NCBI GenBank assembly: GCA_902806595.1
Contig: CADCXC010000011.1
Coordinates: forward strand, 806,001 to 870,000
Source: Pyrenopolyporus hunteri
Taxonomy: Eukaryota; Ascomycota; Sordariomycetes; Xylariales; Hypoxylaceae
Direction: 5' to 3'
DNA length: 64,000 nt
The notes under the pieces were generated by a model. The model saw nothing but the letters and a program-made list of their open reading frames with translations, did no database searches and was not told the DNA's origin. Positions 24,101 to 38,766 of the stretch are shown piece after piece (position 1 is the first letter of the stretch; each line of letters starts with the position of its first letter). The position numbers and the translations under genes were made by a program.

Positions 24101-26479
24101 TATTTTAAAAAAACGATTTAACGTTTATTATATACGTAATAAAAATACGTAAACCGTAATATTCGACGAATAAAATATTTTTTAATTAATATTTAATTTT
24201 AAAATAAAATCGACTATTAATTTTATTATAAACGGAAAATATATTCGAGCGTACTTTTCGAAAATAAATATAATATTAAAAAAAAAAATAATTTAAAAAA
24301 TTATCGCGTTTACTTTTTAAATTTATTTTATAATTAAAATAATAACATTCGATTTAATTAATGTTAACTTTTTTTAACGGCTTCCATTAACTTATAATTT
24401 CTTATATAATAAAATTAAATTCGACGTTATAAATATATAACGTTTAATTAATTTAATTTAATAAATAATAAATATATATTTTCGTAAATAAATTTTTTTT
24501 AATTTAAAAAATAAATTTAATTTACGATATAATTAATAAAAAAAACCTTTATAATTTTAAATATACGATATAAATTAAACGGAAATATAAAATTTAATAA
24601 TTTTTTCGAATTTTAAACGCGATTTATATTATTTTTATTATGCGAAAATAATAAAAATAAATTTAATATTCGAATTATTTTTAACGATAAAAATAATACG
24701 AAATTATACTTTATTATTTTCGTTAATAAAATATAAATTAATTTAACGACTTTAAAAAAATTAACTTTCGATTTTTAATAAATTAAAATAAAGAAAAAAA
24801 AATTTATTAATTATATACTCGTATTTAATTTATCGACTTCGTTTCGATTATTCGTATTTATTTTTATCTTCGATTTTACTTTACGATTATATAAGTTTAA
24901 CGCTATTAACGTATTATTTATTACTATTTAATTAAATATATCGAAGTTTATTATTTTAATTAAATTTTTAAAAGTTTAATTTTTTATTTTTTCGTTTTTT
25001 TAATTAACGTATTTATTTTATAATTCGATATTTTATAAAACGAGTTATTAAAAAAATTAATTATTAACGATAATTTTATATTTAATAATAACGTTAAATA
25101 TAAAAAAACAACGCGATATTAATTAATATAATGTAACGTTAATGTTTTTTAAATAATCGACGTTTACGATAATAAAAAATAAAAGTTTAATTAAAATAAT
25201 TTAAGGACGTTTATTTAAGGAAATTTTTATATAAAATATGTTTTTAATTTCGAAAACGAAAATTTAACTTTACGTTTAAAACGTAACGTTATTTTATAAA
25301 TTATTTTATAAATATATTATCGAAATATTATTTTAAAGTAGGTTTTTATTTATATTATTATTTTTTTAGAGATAAATTTATTCTTATATTTTAACTTTTT
25401 TTAATAAAAATTTTAATTTTATTATTTATTTAATATATAAAAGATAATATCGAAGATATAATTAATATATACGATAATTAATACGTCGGAAAAATATAAC
25501 CGTTAAATTTTTTTATTATTTCGATTTTAATAATAATTTTTTTAAAAGTTTTAAAAAATAATAATAATAATAAATAATTAACTTAAACGCGATTTTATAA
25601 TTATACTTTACTTTATTTTAATTATTAACGGATTTTTATTAATTAAATACGAAAAAACTTTTAAACTTTAAAACTTTTATCCGTTAAAAAAACGTATATT
25701 ATAATAAATATATTTAAATAGTAATATAATAAAATATAAACGCGTTAATTACGATTAAAATAATTAAAATTTTTTAACTTTAAAAATAAAATTAAAATCA
25801 TTCGAGATTTATAATACGTAAAAGGTAAATACGTAAAATTAACGTAAAAAAAGTTATTTTAAATAAGGTATTAATAATAAAATATATAACGTAAACGTAA
25901 TATAAATAATAATATTATTAATTATAATAATTAATTAATTACTATAATATCGTTATTACGCGAAATATTTCTATTTAATATATAATAAATAATAAAATTA
26001 AATACTTTAATTAAGTAAATAAAGATAATTATATTAAAAATAACTATTAATATTTAATTATAATTATAAAAATAATTAAACTTTTTTTTATAATAATTTT
26101 AATAATTACATTTATTAATATTTATTACATATATATTTAATATATAAATAAAAGACGTAATTTAAACGGTAAATTTAATAATAAAATAATAAAAAAATGC
26201 GTTAAATATTTAAATAATAGGAAATTTATTTTAATTTTAAATTATTATAAATTTAAATTTTAAAAAATTATTTAAGTGGATAAATATTTATTTAAGTAAT
26301 TATTTATTTTTTTATTTAAGTATTTATTTATTTAATAAGTGTGTATTTTACGTTAATATTATAGGGAAAAAAGAAATAAAAATTAAATCGTAATTTTTAA
26401 AATGGTAAGATTTATAAAAAAAAACGACGAAATTATTTTTATAAATTATTTTTATATAAACGGGATACGTATTATAAAT

Positions 26480-26665
26480 TTCCGCTTTTACTTTTATAAT
26501 ATTTTTATAATTATTTTAATAATTTTTATAAATATTACATTAATTAATAATTTACATCGTTTTAAAATATTTATTAATATAAATTTAATAATTTTAATTA
26601 TATTTTATTTAATATTAAATATATTACGATTCGATATAATAAATTTAACTTTATTAAATAATCGA
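26480..26665. repeat. Degenerate direct repeat, copy 1
   Basis: AT-rich segment that aligns by eye to about 26935-27115 in the same orientation, including shared stretches such as ATAATTATTTTAATAATTTT. Because both are very AT-rich the alignment is only moderately reliable. Confidence 0.4.
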
Positions 26666-26830
26666 CATCGAAACTTCGATCGGGTACGCCGCCGAAATCT
26701 ATATATAAAACCGCGATTTTTCGAACCGTAATTTAATTTTTTTTTTTTTTTTTATAATATTAATAAAATTTAATTATTAATTTTTAATATTACGCGCCGT
26801 ATTAAAGTAATAATAAATTTATAATACGAT
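26644..26830 (-). repeat. Poly(A)-linked repeat family, copy A (minus orientation)
   Basis: In reverse complement this copy reads GCGTAATATTAAAAATTAAT, then TTAATATTAT followed by a long A run, then a C-G-rich remnant CGGTTCGAAAAATCGCGG and later GTCGATTATTTAATAAAG. The same order occurs in copies B, D and E. Differences between copies are mostly C/T and G/A transitions. Confidence 0.7.
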
Positions 26831-26934
26831 TTAATTAATTTTATAATAAATTAATTTTAAATTTATAATATTTTATAAAAAATAAACGGTATATTATATA
26901 TAATAAACGATATATATACGTATTATTTTTTATT

Positions 26935-27115
26935 CGATAATTTTATAATTATTTTAATAATTTTAATTATAATAATCGCATTAATTTATTATTTATATAA
27001 TTTTAAAATTTATTTAAATACGAATTTAATAATATTAATTATATTTTATTAAAACTTTTATAATATCGTTTATTTTATTATTCGAATTAATTAAATTTAT
27101 TTTAAAAAAAATTAT
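26935..27115. repeat. Degenerate direct repeat, copy 2
   Basis: Partner of 26480-26665, with the shared block TTAATTATATTTTATT and surrounding matches. It lies inside the interval bracketed by the inverted pair at 26692 and 27711. Confidence 0.4.
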
Positions 27116-27669
27116 ATAATTGACTTTATTATTTAAAGCGATATTATTAACTTATAATAATATTTAATTTTATTTAAATTTTATTTTTTAAAATAATTTA
27201 ATTTTTATAATTTTTTAATTTTATAATTATTATTTCGATATTATATATTTTTATTATAAATTTAAAACCGGTTTTTATATTATTTATACCGCCTTTTATT
27301 AATCCTTTTAATTTTAATTTCGATTAAAATAATTTAAATAAAAATTTCATCGATAAAAATATATTATTTTTCGTCGAAATTTATTATTTTAGATATTTTA
27401 ATATATATTTAACATTATTATAATTTTTTATTTTAAACGATAAAAGTATCGATTTTAATTTCGTTTATTATATTTATTATATTATCACTAAAAACATTTA
27501 ATTAAATATATATTAATCGAATTCGAATAATAAACTTAAAGTTTTTTTAATTATATTTAAAAATTTTATTACCGTAATTTTTTTTTTATAATTTAATAAC
27601 GGTATTTTTTAAATTAAAATATATTATTTTTATATTTAAATAAAATTTAAACGTAAATTTACTTCATTT

Positions 27670-27810
27670 TATTAATTATTTAATATAATGTATAATATCG
27701 AAAATTAGAAATTAAATTTTGTTAATATTATAAAAAAAAAAAAAAAAATTAAATTACGATTCGAAAAACCGCGGTTTTATACATAGGTTTCGGTTGTTTA
27801 ATAAATTGAA
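27670..27810 (+). repeat. Poly(A)-linked repeat family, copy B
   Basis: Carries TTGTTAATATTAT, an A run of about 17, and TACGATTCGAAAAACCGCGG. It forms an inverted pair with copy A; the best-matching parts, 26692-26775 and 27711-27793, bracket ~1.1 kb and could be the ends of a nested TIR element. Confidence 0.7.
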
Positions 27811-30800
27811 TTAATCGCATCAAATTATAATATAATTTTAATATTAATATTATTTTAAAACTTTATTTAATTGTTTTAATTTTTAATTATTAAATATTTT
27901 TTTACGATAATTTATTATATTTATAATAAGCTTTTCGAATTTATAATATATTTTTTCGTAAACTTCGTATTTTACCGAAAAAAAATAACGAAATCGTTTA
28001 TATTTATAATAAATATTATAAAATTTCTTCGTTTTATTACGATTTCGAATAAATATATATTATATTTAAAACTATCGACATTTAATTTATTAATAATATA
28101 ATAAACTATTATTTAAAAAACTTAACGATATATTCGAAAATCGATAAATTAAATAATATATTTTTTTTTCGTGTTAATATTTATATAATAATCGATAAAA
28201 AAAAATTAACTTTTTTCTTTAAATTTAAAAAAAAACGATATATATTAATAATACATATACTTTATTTATAATTTCGATATATTTTCGAATAAAAATCCTT
28301 ATATTATAACTGTAAATATTAAATTTTATATAGTTTTAATCGTTAATTTTTTTTTATACGATTCGTTTAATTTATTTTTAATATTTCGACATTATATATA
28401 TTTAAATCGAACGTCGAGTCGGTTAATATTTTTATCCGTTAAATTAAAAACGTCGAGGAAATATTTATTATTTTTACGTAATTTATTCGATTAATATTTA
28501 CGATCCCTTTTATATTCGTTACTTATATTCGAAATAAATCGAACGATTTTCGAAATAATAAATACTTTCGATTTACACGAAATTAAACGTTTTGAAAATA
28601 TTTCTTCGTTTTTTAAAAACGAATAATATATTTTAATAACGACGATAATATATATTCGTAAAATATTAATAACGACGAAAAAAAAATATTATAAAAGTCG
28701 AAAATTTTATCGTTAAAATATTTTAAACGACGATTTAACGTTTAATTTATCGTCGTTTTCGAGATTTATTAATAATAATAATTATAACGATCGTATAAAA
28801 GAAACGAAAATTAAAACGAAAGTTTTTTTTTAATTATAAAACTTTTTTTATAAAAAAAACCGTTTTTTTAAAATATGAAAATTAATATTAAATATAATAT
28901 TAATTAAATTTATAAAATAATAAATAAAATATATAAAATAAATTAATATATTTTCGTATTAATAATATTAATATAAAAATTTTTAAATAATTTTATTCGA
29001 ATAAAGATATAACTCCGTTATTTATATTTTAATAATTAAAAAAAACCTCGATATTATTATATTTTACATATTATTAATAGTTTTTTTCGCGTCGTTATTA
29101 TTTTTTATTTTTTTTTAACTTTAATTTTTTTAATAATTTTAATTTATATCGTTAAATAAATCGTTTAAATTATTTAAATAAAATACGTCGTTATTTTAAA
29201 GTTTCGATAATAATTTACGTACGAATCGAAATTTAATTATTCGATGTTTTTTAATTATATAATTTATATTAAAAGGTATATCGTTTTATTACGTCGTTAT
29301 CGTTAAAATTATATTTAATAATTATTTAACGTTAATTTAAATTTTTTTAAAAAAGTTTATCTTAAAGTTTTTTATAATTAATAATCGTTTATTATATATT
29401 TTTTAAATAATTTTAAAAGATTTATTACGTTAAATTTTTCGTTAATATCGATTAAATAAAATCCATATATAAAAACATATAAAAAGGTACGATTATACGA
29501 ATAAAATTATTATTAACGTTATTATTTTTTATTAATCGATTTATATTTAAATTTTACGAAAGTTATTATATTAAAAAATTAAAAATTTTATTTAATTTTA
29601 TTTTATTTATATTTTTCGTAATACGTTATATAATAAAAATAATTTTTATTTATTTTTTTTTATATTTATAACTTTTATAAATACTTACGTAATTTATTAA
29701 ATTATAAAATAACTTTAACATTAATTTATTAACTATAATATATATTTTTATAATATTTAAAAACTTAATTATTTAAACCTATTTTATAAATTTATATATT
29801 TAAAAAAATAAATTTAATAATACGTATATTTAAAAACGTAAACTTAATAACGTAAACCTAAAAAAATAAACATATATTTAATCTTCCTCGAAAAATTTAT
29901 ACTTTAAAAGTCGAAAAATAAATTTCGAAGGAATTTTAACGTCGTTATATTTAAAAAAAATATAATAATTTTCGTTAATAAAATTTTTACTATTATTATT
30001 ATAAAATATTACGAAAAATAATAAATTTAAAATTTAATCGATTATAAAAAACGTATAAATATTAATTTTATTAAAATTTTATAAGTTATTTAAAAGATTA
30101 AATTTATTAAAATAATCGTTTAAATTATCTTCGGATTTTTCTTCGAAATTATAATTATTAAATTCGAAATTCGATTTAAAATTATCGTCGTTATTTAATT
30201 TCGTATATTTATCGTCGTAAAAATTATAATTAATATAATTATAATTAACATTAATTTAATTATAACAACGTCGTTATTTAATAATAAAAAAATTCGATTT
30301 TTTTACACTAATAATTTTAATATTTAATCCGTTAAATTTAATCGAAAAAAAAATTTAAATAATTTTTTTTAAACTTTCGTTAATATTAATAAAATTAATA
30401 AAAAACACGTCGTTTTTTTCGACATCGTTAAATATAATGAAAATATACTTATTATAAAAACCTTAAATTAATTTAATAAATAAATATTTTATAAATATTC
30501 GAAAAATCGACATTAAAAAAATATTATAATAATATATAAACGTTTTTATATTAAAATCGTTAAATTTATTTAAAAGGTTTAATACGTATATATATAAACG
30601 ATAGCGGTTGTTTACGTTTTTATCGAATTTCGGGAAAATTATAAAGGCGTTATAATCGAAAAAATAATAAATATCGTTACGAAAATATATTTTATTATTA
30701 TTAAAAATATATATAATATTAATTTTATAAGTTAAGAAAAATTTCCGTATATTGTTTTTTTTTATTTAAACGTTTATACTTTTAAAAATAATATAGTTAT

Positions 30801-33800
30801 TTTAAATATACGTAAAATATAATATAGTAATATAAAATATTCGATTAAAATCGTACGCGGAAAAGTTCGTTAAAAGATTTATTTAAAACGAAAATATTTT
30901 TCGCTACGATTTAAAAAAAGTAAAAAAAAATATTCATTTTATAAAATTTAAAATAATAAAATATAAATTATTTAATAAATTAATTAATATAAAAATACGT
31001 ATTAAAAACACGTATATAACTTATTATTATTATAATCGAAATAATAAAAATAATATCGATTCGATGGTAAAATATAATCGATAAAAATAACGTAAATAAT
31101 TATAAAATTAAAAAATTAAAATAGAAATAAATCTTTTAAATTAAAATTTAAATTTTTATCGTTTTTATATATATTATTAATAACGATATAATAAATATAA
31201 TAAATTAAGTTATAATATACGCCGTAAACTTCGATAAAACTTCGATTAAAAATTCGAAAAAATAACATCGAAATCGACGTTTTATAATTAAAATAATAAA
31301 TAATAATTTAATGTTTTAATTTATTACGATAAACTTTATTAAAAAGGGAAATATATTAAATAAAAAGCTCGAAATTTATTTTATTATTAATATAATAAAT
31401 ACGATATAATATTAAAATATTAAATATAAAATAAATATAATATCGATATTAAAAACTTAATATTAAAAAAAAATAAAAAAAAAAATATAAAAAAAAAATA
31501 ACACTTAATAAAAATTAAATATTTAATTTTTATTAATTTATTTACGTCCTTATATATTTAATTTATTTAATTAAATAAAAATATAAAAAAAAAATAAAAA
31601 ATAATTTAATCGATTATTTATATATATTAAGGTTAAATTCGTACGTATTTATTATTACGTAAAACGATAAAATTATTTTTATTATTATTATTATTATAAT
31701 TATTATTATAAATTATATATTTTTATAATTAAAAATTTATAATTATAACTTATAAATTATAACGTAATTAATTTTTTTTTACGGGAAAAAACTTTCAAAA
31801 TAAAAATTTAAAAATATTTTAAATATAATTTATAATTAAAAAAAATAAATTAAAGTTAAATTACTCTTAAAATTACGATTAAATCTACTTCGATACTTAT
31901 TATTTTTACGATATTAAATTATAACATTTTTATTTTTACCCTTATTTTTATTTTTATTTTAAATAAAATTAATATTATTTACTTTTATATTTTTTTTACT
32001 TTTAAAATTTTTTATATTTTTTATCGATAACGATAAATTTAATTTAAATTAAATATTTTAATTTAAATTTAAACACTTATTTAAATTAATATAATTAAAT
32101 AATCGAAATAATAATTTTAAACGTTTCGATAAATAATTATATTTATTATAATTAAGTAATCGAAATAATATTATTAAACCTTAACTTTTAAATAAACGGT
32201 TATTTTTAAATATATTAAATTATATATTTTCGTAAAGTTTTTTCTCGAAATATTTATCGACATTATAAAAGTTAAAATCGTTAAAATTAAAAGTATTAAA
32301 TATATTATTTTTAATAATAATGGTTTTATTTTCGGTGATTTTATTTAAATTAAAGTTATTATTAAACGATTAAAAAAATATTTTTAAATTTTTAAACGGG
32401 TTATTATAAAATTTAACGTTAAAATACTTATTATAAAATATATTAATATCGATTTTTATTTTATTCGCGTTACGTTTATTATTTATAAAAGTGTAGGTTT
32501 TATAAATTTCGACTCGAAGTTTATAATCGATATTTTTAATAATTTGGTTTTTCGTTTATAATTTTTTTTTAAGATAAATAAAAATAAAAAATAAATTAAA
32601 ATTTTCTTTTTTAATAACGGCATTAATTTAAAATAATACGGTAAAATCGTTAAAAATAAATTATACGAAATAAACGAAAAAATATTCGACGAAAATTTTA
32701 TTAACGAATAAATATCGTAAATTATAATATAAATTAATTATTTTTAAATTTACTTTTTTTTTATTTAACGAAAGTTAAAATATATAAATAATTAATATAA
32801 ATAAATAACGTTTAATACGTTTAAAAATAAAAATAAAATAATTTTAATTTAAAAAATAATAAATATTTTAACGAATAAATAAAAAATTTACCGGTATATT
32901 AAAAAAATTATTTCGTTTTAATTTAATATTATTAACGTATTTACGTATTATATTTTAATTAAATTAATTTTTTATTATTAAAAAAACGATGTAACTTAAA
33001 TAAAATTCGATAAATATTTCGATAATACGATAAATTTTAATAAAAAATTATCGGAAAAATTCTCGAAAAAATTTTAATTGTAATTAATTTCGTTCGGATT
33101 TAAATAATTTTAAACGATAATATAATTATTTCGTACGCGAACGATTCGATCGTAAACGAATTATCGAATGTATTTATTAATATAATCGAATAAAAAAACT
33201 TTTATCTTTATTATTTTTGTTTTTATTGTTATCGTTATTATTTCCTTCGTAATTATTTACGAAAATTTATTAAAATAGCGATAATTTAATAAAAAAACGT
33301 TAATAATTAAAATTTAAATATATAAAATAACGGTTTAAATATTCTTTATTAATAATCGAATATTTAATATATTTAATAGTTATAAATATTACTTATAATT
33401 ATTATTATTATAATTTAAAACGTAAAAAAAATAATAATTTTTTCGTAAAATATTATTTAAAAGTATAATAATAAAAATTAAGTTTATAACTTTGAAAAAA
33501 AAAACATATAATTAATTATTTTATTTTATTTCGTTCGAAAATTAAACGTTTTTAATTATTATATATAAAACGTAATACGTAATTATATAATCGACACTAT
33601 TATTATTAAAAACATTAAAAATAAATAACGACTTTAAATTAAAATAACTTAAATAATAAAAATTAATAACGCGTTATAATTTATTACGTAAATAATTTAA
33701 AAAAAACGTTATAATTTAAAAGTAGCGAATTTTTAATATAATTATTATACGAGTATATATATAAAATTATTTAACGTTATAAAAATTAATATAAAAAATA

Positions 33801-35944
33801 ATGGTAATTATTTATTTATTTATTTAAATGTATATAATATAATATTAAAATTATATAAAATATATAATTTTTCAATGTCGAAAAAATACGTATAATTTTT
33901 TTTTATATAAATATATATAAGTATCGAATGCGTTAACGCGTTAAAAGCTTATTAAATAAATATAAAATTATTTTGTTATAAAAAGTTAAAAAATTACGGT
34001 TATAAAATCAATTAAATTAATAATTAAAAAAAAAATATTATATATAAAAAATAAGTGAATAAATGTTACGATAATGTTTTTTTCGAAACGTATTACGTAT
34101 ATAATTTATTATTTAAAACTTATAATTTTTATATAATTTATTTAAATTTTTTAAATTAATTATTAATTATTAATTATTAATTATTAACTCGATTTTTTAA
34201 TTAAATATTTATGATATTTTTATTTATTAACATTTATTTTAATTAACTTTTATAATAAAAAGTTACGACGTTACGAAAAATAATAAACGTAAATATAATT
34301 TTTATTTCGAATTTTTTTTCGAAGTAAATATTAAATTTCGATCGATTATATTAATAACGAATAATAAAATAAATAATTTAAATATCATTATATATTAATT
34401 TATATAAAATAATATATTTTAATATTTTAATTTTTTAACGTTTTTTTTCCTCGAAATAAAATTTTATTTTATTAATTAATAATATTAAATAATACTTTTA
34501 TTTAAAGTTATATTATTTTTATTAAAGTTATATTTTTTTAAATTTTATATAATATATAATGTTTAAAGTAATTCGAGTATTTTTATTCGAAATTATATTA
34601 TTTTTAATTAATATGTATTTTTTTAATTTTATATTATATAATACGATATTTTTACTCGCGACTTTATTATTTTTTTTAATTAATTTATTATATTTTAAAT
34701 ATTATATAAAATTTTTTTTTATTTTAATTTATATATATTTTTTTATTTTTATATTTTATTTATTTTATTTTTACATTATTATATTATATATATTAATTAT
34801 ATTAATAAATATTTTACGAATTTAAATTTTATTTATTTTAAATTTTATATATATTTATTTAATTTAAAAAATTATTTAATTTATTTACGTATACTATTTA
34901 TTTTATATTTATATTATTATATTATATATATTAAATATATTAAAATATATATAAATATAATACGTACTTTTAAACATTAAAATAAAATTATAATAAAATG
35001 CGTCGAATTTATTTTTTACATTTAAATTTTTTTTTATATTTTTTTTTATTTTATTATTTACTTAAATAATTATTTTTATATATAATTTAAATAATTAATA
35101 TTAAAATAAAAAATATTAACTTCGATTTTATAAAATAATTTAATTTATAATTTAATTTTTTTATTATAATATAATTTATAATTTCGTTTAATAATAAAAT
35201 CTCGAAAATAACGAATATATCGGTTATATAATAAAATTAATAAATCGTAAACGTATTATAATAAATATAAAATAATATAAATATTTTTACTTATAAATTT
35301 ATATTAATACGCGTAAAAAAACATTATTAATATTAATATACATTTTAATTATATAAATACGCGTTTTAATTATATAAATACGCGTATTATCGATTTTAAC
35401 ACGCGAATAAATATTCGATTCGACGTTTTCGATATTTGTTTTAAAGTTCGATTCGAAACATCGTAAATAATTTTCATTTTTTTTTTTACATTCGATTATT
35501 TAAATATTTAAATATTAATTAATATTTTATTATAAAAAGTATAATATTTTCGCGTAATTTATTAATAATTATATTATAAATTTAAATATTAAATTAAAAT
35601 TACTTCGATTTATAAAAATTAATATTTTTATTTATTAATTAGAAAATAAATTAATAAATGATTTTCGAGCATTATTTAATAAAAGTTTAATTAATTTAAA
35701 TATATAATTATATTTACTTTTAATAACTATCGATTTAAATCGAATTTTATTAATTTTAAACGTAGATTTTTTTAAAATAACGTCGATAAAATTATAAAAA
35801 GTTTTTATAATAATTAAATTAATAAATACACGTTTATTTTAATTATTAAAAATTATATAAATATAAAAAAAAACTATTATTACGGGAGGTTTTTAAAATA
35901 AAATTATATTAAATAAATAATCGACTTCGTAACGTTATAATAAA

Positions 35945-36025
35945 CATATATAAAATTTATATTTTTTCGAGTTACGGTTAAATTTTTTTTTTTTTTTATA
36001 ACATTAATATATTTTATTTTTTTCG
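35945..36025 (-). repeat. Poly(A)-linked repeat family, copy C (minus orientation, degenerate)
   Basis: Shows TATAAAATTTATA, a TCGAGTTACGG remnant, a run of about 15 T and then ATAACATTAAT, matching copy A's order in the same orientation but with more substitutions. It is inverted relative to copy D ~350 bp away. Confidence 0.5.
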
Positions 36026-36319
36026 TTTTTATTTAATTTTTTAATTCGTAGTAAAATATATTTTATAAATATATAAATTTTTTAAAATTATTTTTATAAT
36101 AATAAATAATTTTTTATCGTAAATGTATTAATTTTTTTTATAATTATATTAACGTTTTAATATCGCGCGATAAAATTTAATAAATACGTCGTAATTAATA
36201 TAAATATAAAAAAATACGTTTACGATATAAAATTATTTATTATTATAAAAATATTTATTATAAAATATAAATTTTATAATTTAATATATTTATAATAAAT
36301 TAATATTAAATAAATATTA

Positions 36320-36450
36320 CGATAATAATAAAACGTGCGATATGATAAATTAAGATTAAATTTTATTAATATTAAAAAAAAAAAAAAAACTTAAATCGCG
36401 ATTTTATATAAATATGTTAAAAACGAAATTAATCGACGCTTCGATATAAA
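36320..36450 (+). repeat. Poly(A)-linked repeat family, copy D
   Basis: Contains CGTGCGATATGATAAATTAA, ATTTTATTAATATT, an A run of about 16 and TTAAATCGCGATTTTATATA, aligning with copies B and E. Confidence 0.65.
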
Positions 36451-38544
36451 TAAATTAAATTAACATTATTACGTTTAATATTTATTATTTATTTTATGCG
36501 AACGATTATTAAATCGTAATATTTTTAAAAAAATATTAAATTAATATATTAAAACGATTATTTTTTAAAATATTAAAAAACCCGCGTACATTTAATAATA
36601 AATTTAAGTTTTTAATATATTATAAATAAAACTTTAATTTAAAAATCCGTAAATTTAATTACGTTATTTTCCCCGTAAATTAAAAATCGGTCGTTTAAAA
36701 TAAATCGATTACGATTTATTTTATCGTAAGTTTATTTATAAAATTTTAACGTAATATTTTTTATAATATACGATATTTAATCGATATTATAAACCTTTCG
36801 TTTTTTTTACGTTTAAAACCATTTATTAATTTTTTATACGACTTTTTATTTATTTAATTAATCGATAAAATATCTCGGGAAAAAATATCGATATACGTTA
36901 TTATAAAAACTTATACGTTAATTACGTTAATATAATTTAAATTTTTATATTTAATAATTTTAAAAGTAAAAATAATATAAAAATTAATTTCGATTTATTT
37001 ATTTTTTTTTTTATAATAATTTTATTAAAATCACCGATTAATATTATTTAAAAAAAAAAAACATTATCGTTTCGAATTATAAAAATATTAAAAATTATAA
37101 TATTATGATATATAACGTTATTTTTATAAAAAAAGTTTAAACTTTTAATTACGTTATAAAAAAATTATTTACGTTATTTTTTATTATTTAAATATTTTTT
37201 ATTTTTTAAAAAATTATATATATTATTTTTAATTAACGACGCGATAAACGTAAAATCATCGATTACGTTATTAAACTTCGATAAGTCGATATTTATATAA
37301 CGATATTATACGTTAATAAATAATAAAAAATAATATCGTATTTATTATTAAACCTTAAATAATTAATTCCTTCGATTTTATAATTATTTAAAACGTCGAA
37401 TCGTTTATTATAAATATATGTTAATGCGGTATTTTTTTTTTACGGCTTTTATATTATAAAACATTTTAATGCGGATTTTTTTAATAATTACGAGTTCTTT
37501 TATCGTAATATCTACATTTACGTTTATACGATTAAACGTCCTCGTTTTAAATATATTATAATAATAAAAAATATACCCGCATTTTTATTAATATTTTTAA
37601 ATAAAAAATAAGTCGAAAAATTTAAAAAAGGTTAAATAATCGTTTTTATATATTTATAATAAAAAATCGTTGCGATTAATAATAAAATTACTCGCGATAA
37701 ATTTTAATAATAATTTTAACTTTTATAATTTTTCCTCGAAATATATACGGTTTTATCGTTATTATAATATAATTTTATCGTTTACTTTTATACGTAAATT
37801 TCCACCGCCATCGAAACTATTTAAATAATCGATATAATAAATTTTCGAAGTAGTTTATAATATAAATACTTCGAATATTAAATTAAAGAAAATAACGATT
37901 ATTATTAATATTATTAATTTATTTACTTCGAAAAAAAAGTTTATATTTTTATTATTTTTTATTATTTTAAATTTTAAACTTAATCGTTAATTGTTATTTA
38001 CGCCGTCGAAATTTTAATCGAACGCGAAAATAAAAAAAATCGATAAATTAACGAATTAATTAACTTTAAAATTCGTTATAATTAAAAATAATAAAAGATA
38101 TTTTTTTAATTTATTTTAATTTTTATTATTTACGTTAATAAATTTATTATAATAATTCGATTTTTAATTAATTTTATTAATCGTTTATAATAAAATATAA
38201 TTAATAAAATTATTATTAAAAGTTATTATTATAAATTTAATTTTAATAAATATTTTTCGATAACGTATAAATTAAACGTAATAAAAATATATTTATTTTA
38301 ATTAATAATATTAATTATTTTAATTATTTAAATAAATAAATATAATATTAATAAAATTAAAATTATTTAAATATACGAGCGAAAAAATTTTTTTAATTAT
38401 AATTATATTATATAATTAACGTTATATAATCGTTTAATTTATAAATAATATATTTTTAAATAATTAATTTTTTATTTTTTAATTTATCGTTAAAAAAAAA
38501 CTATAAAAAATAAATAAAAATTCGTTCGAAAGATACGAAATATT

Positions 38545-38766
38545 TATATAATAATAAATATAATAATAAATATAATAATTAATATAATAGTAATAAATAT
38601 AGTAATAATCGATATAATAATAATCGATATAATAATAATCGATGTAATAATAATCGATATAATAATAATCGATATAATAGTAATCGATATAACGGTAATT
38701 AATATAATAATAAATATAATAATCGATATAATAATTAATATAATAATTAATATAATAATTAATATA
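38545..38766. repeat. 15-bp tandem array (AATCGATATAATAAT)n
   Basis: About a dozen units of AATCGATATAATAAT or close variants. The central six units are regular; the flanks degrade to AATTAATATAAT. In one frame the array reads Asn-Arg-Tyr-Asn-Asn repeated. The 15-bp period is a multiple of three, so it could be a relic of a low-complexity coding stretch of a retroelement; this is speculative. Confidence 0.75.

Noticed and set aside
26402..26731. 109-residue open frame in the AT-rich block
   Set aside because: The peptide is almost only Ile, Phe, Asn, Leu and Tyr as expected from AT-rich random codons, and the frame overlaps the repeat family copy A.
34559..34825. 88-residue hydrophobic open frame in the AT-rich block
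   Set aside because: It looks like a string of membrane segments, but Phe/Ile/Leu/Tyr-rich translation is automatic in T-rich DNA; no conserved motif is present.
38545..38766. CRISPR-like array
   Set aside because: Units are contiguous 15-bp repeats without unique spacers, and the genome is eukaryotic.
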